Shown here piece after piece: positions 14,597 through 15,297 of a stretch of 15,297 nt of DNA (its first letter is position 1; each line of letters opens with the position of its first letter). A model generated the notes under the pieces. That model worked only from the letters and a program-made list of their open reading frames with translations, made no database searches and was not told where the DNA came from. The translations under genes and the position numbers were made by a program. This DNA comes from Actinomycetota bacterium (GTDB lineage Bacteria; Actinomycetota; Coriobacteriia; Anaerosomatales; D1FN1-002): assembly GCA_005774595.1 (NCBI GenBank), contig VAUM01000009.1:1-15297 (forward strand), in the 5' to 3' direction.

Positions 14597-14687
14597 CGCC
14601 TGCGGCTGGAGCCACGGCCGGACAGAGGGTCTGCGGATCGTGCCGGTGAAACGTAGCGATGATGCGGATTCTGGCACCGACGAAGCG

Positions 14688-15008
14688 TCAGGAGCGAACG
14701 CCGGCGTATCGACCGCACCGCCCACGCACCAGATCGGAATGCTCGCGTGCGTCGCTCGCGGCCGCGACGTCGACCACGACCATCGCAACGATCGCGGTCA
14801 CGTTGCTGATCGAAACAATGAGTGAGCCGCCATTCGACAGCACGACCAGGAGCGCCGCGATACTGGCGCCGAGCACCACGCTGCAGGCGGGGTGCCCCCG
14901 CTTGGTCAGCCGAGCGACTCGCGGCGCGATGTCGCCTTGGTTGGCGAGGCGGATCGTCAACTCGCGTGCACCCAGAACGTTCGCGTTGGCGCCGGAAAGG
15001 GTCGAGGC
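14688..15008 (-). pseudogene. Fragment of an APC-family amino-acid permease
   Basis: An open minus-strand frame of 106 codons without a credible start. It reads ASTLSGANANVLGARELT, then LANQGDIAPRVARL, then two hydrophobic stretches (SVVLGASIAALLVVLS and SLIVSISNVTAIVAMVVVDVAAA). This order, a small-residue helix, a DGxxP-like cytoplasmic loop and two membrane helices, matches the middle of APC-superfamily amino-acid transporters, which are about 450-500 residues long with 12 helices. Resemblance stops at about 14754; the rest of the frame to the stop is Arg/Gly-rich noise, and upstream of 15008 it is lost as well. I read it as a decayed remnant with both ends gone; the gene was probably a minus-strand neighbour once. 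Confidence 0.6.
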
Positions 15009-15118
15009 GCGGACGCTGCATGGCCCTCCTCCACGCCGGGTGCGACGGAGAGGAGATCGTAGCCGTCCGGTCGTATCCGGCGCTCAGCGGGGGCTTGCCG
15101 CACGCGCGGACGCGAAGA

Positions 15119-15152
15119 AGGGGCCCCGCACCTGTGCCGGTACGAGGCCCCT
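15119..15152 (-). terminator. Strong intrinsic terminator of the right-edge gene
   Basis: On the minus strand, AGGGGCCTCGTACC and GGTGCGGGGCCCCT form a 14-bp stem with two G-T wobbles and no mismatches, closed by a 6-nt GGCACA loop and followed by TCTTC. It begins 26 nt after the stop codon of the gene at 15179-15297. The weak T-tract is usual for high-GC genomes; on the plus strand the opposite side has no T-run either. Confidence 0.8.
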
Positions 15153-15178
15153 CGGTAGCTCTCGCGTGCGTCGTCGTG

Positions 15179-15297
15179 CTAGTGGCGCCTGCGCGGCCTG
15201 CGGTCTCCGCCGCCGCCCTCGCGGCCGCCGCCGCCGAAGCCGCCGCGGCGCTCGCCGCCCTCCCCGCCTTCGCGGGGCGCACCCGAGCTCGGGGGCG
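15179..15297 (-). CDS. C-terminal Gly/Arg-rich tail of a probable RNA-binding protein or helicase (5' part outside window)
   Basis: The last 38 residues of a protein entering from the right edge. They read GAPREGGEGGERRGGFGGGG, then REGGGGDRRPRRRH and a TAG stop. Such Gly/Arg/Glu-rich disordered tails are common at the C-terminus of bacterial RRM-type RNA-binding proteins, DEAD-box RNA helicases and some other RNA-associated proteins. The tail alone cannot tell which. A well-formed terminator 26 nt downstream supports a real gene end. GC-rich repeats can mimic such tails in shadow frames, but the stop plus terminator arrangement argues against that. Confidence 0.6.
   Translation of the reverse strand, partial: PPSSGAPREGGEGGERRGGFGGGGREGGGGDRRPRRRH

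Larger units (their letters stand above)
14542..15178. other. Intergenic region with permease remnant and terminator
   Basis: This 637-bp stretch has no intact gene. From 14542 to about 14687 it is the leader of the hydrolase operon, with one palindrome. From 14688 to 15008 it holds the decayed APC permease frame. From 15009 to 15118 I see nothing assignable. At 15119-15152 lies a strong intrinsic terminator of the gene entering from the right edge. Confidence 0.6.

Noticed and set aside
14542..15282. N-terminal extension of the hydrolase to 459 residues
   Set aside because: The added residues are Arg-rich and antisense or out of frame to the permease remnant. The family begins at the ATG at 14541, which has an AAGGAG site.

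Overview
The window is very GC-rich, with G or C at almost every third codon position. It looks like a chromosomal segment of a high-GC Gram-positive. An actinobacterial lineage is most likely, probably an anaerobic one, because iron-sulphur assembly is represented only by a minimal two-gene sufC-sufB pair; this taxonomic guess is inference. No tRNA, rRNA, CRISPR array, insertion sequence or phage gene was recognised.

Positions 1-7392 (minus strand) carry a long housekeeping gene cluster, read right to left: M16 zinc peptidase, dapB, lysC, a membrane-anchored NlpC/P60-type protein, dapA, ribonuclease J and the start of uppP (cut by the window edge). Most junctions are tight: dapB-lysC share a GTGA overlap, and rnj-uppP are 5 nt apart. 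The cluster combines lysine/diaminopimelate synthesis (lysC, dapA, dapB), a peptidoglycan hydrolase-like enzyme, lipid-carrier recycling (uppP) and RNA processing. The order resembles the M16/dapG/dapA/RNase J neighbourhood of Bacillus. A TACAAT box at 7437-7442 may be its promoter.

Positions 7478-8736 (minus strand) hold a two-gene unit: a self-inhibited (class II) Fic AMP-transferase with a C-terminal winged helix, overlapping a small membrane protein. Three direct GTCAAG repeats and a perfect hairpin lie just upstream of the Fic start. The spacer 8749-9170 also contains a short, strongly codon-biased minus-strand frame that looks like the end of a lost gene.

Positions 9171-11212 (plus strand) encode the SufC ATPase and a SufB/D-type scaffold, overlapping end to start. 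The pair converges on a minus-strand operon at 11276-14541: a dienelactone-hydrolase-like protein, RtcB RNA ligase, endonuclease V and a DUF72 protein, with gaps of 5-14 nt.

Positions 14542-15178 hold a decayed amino-acid permease (APC) fragment and a strong intrinsic terminator. The terminator serves a minus-strand gene whose Gly/Arg-rich C-terminal tail runs off the right edge.
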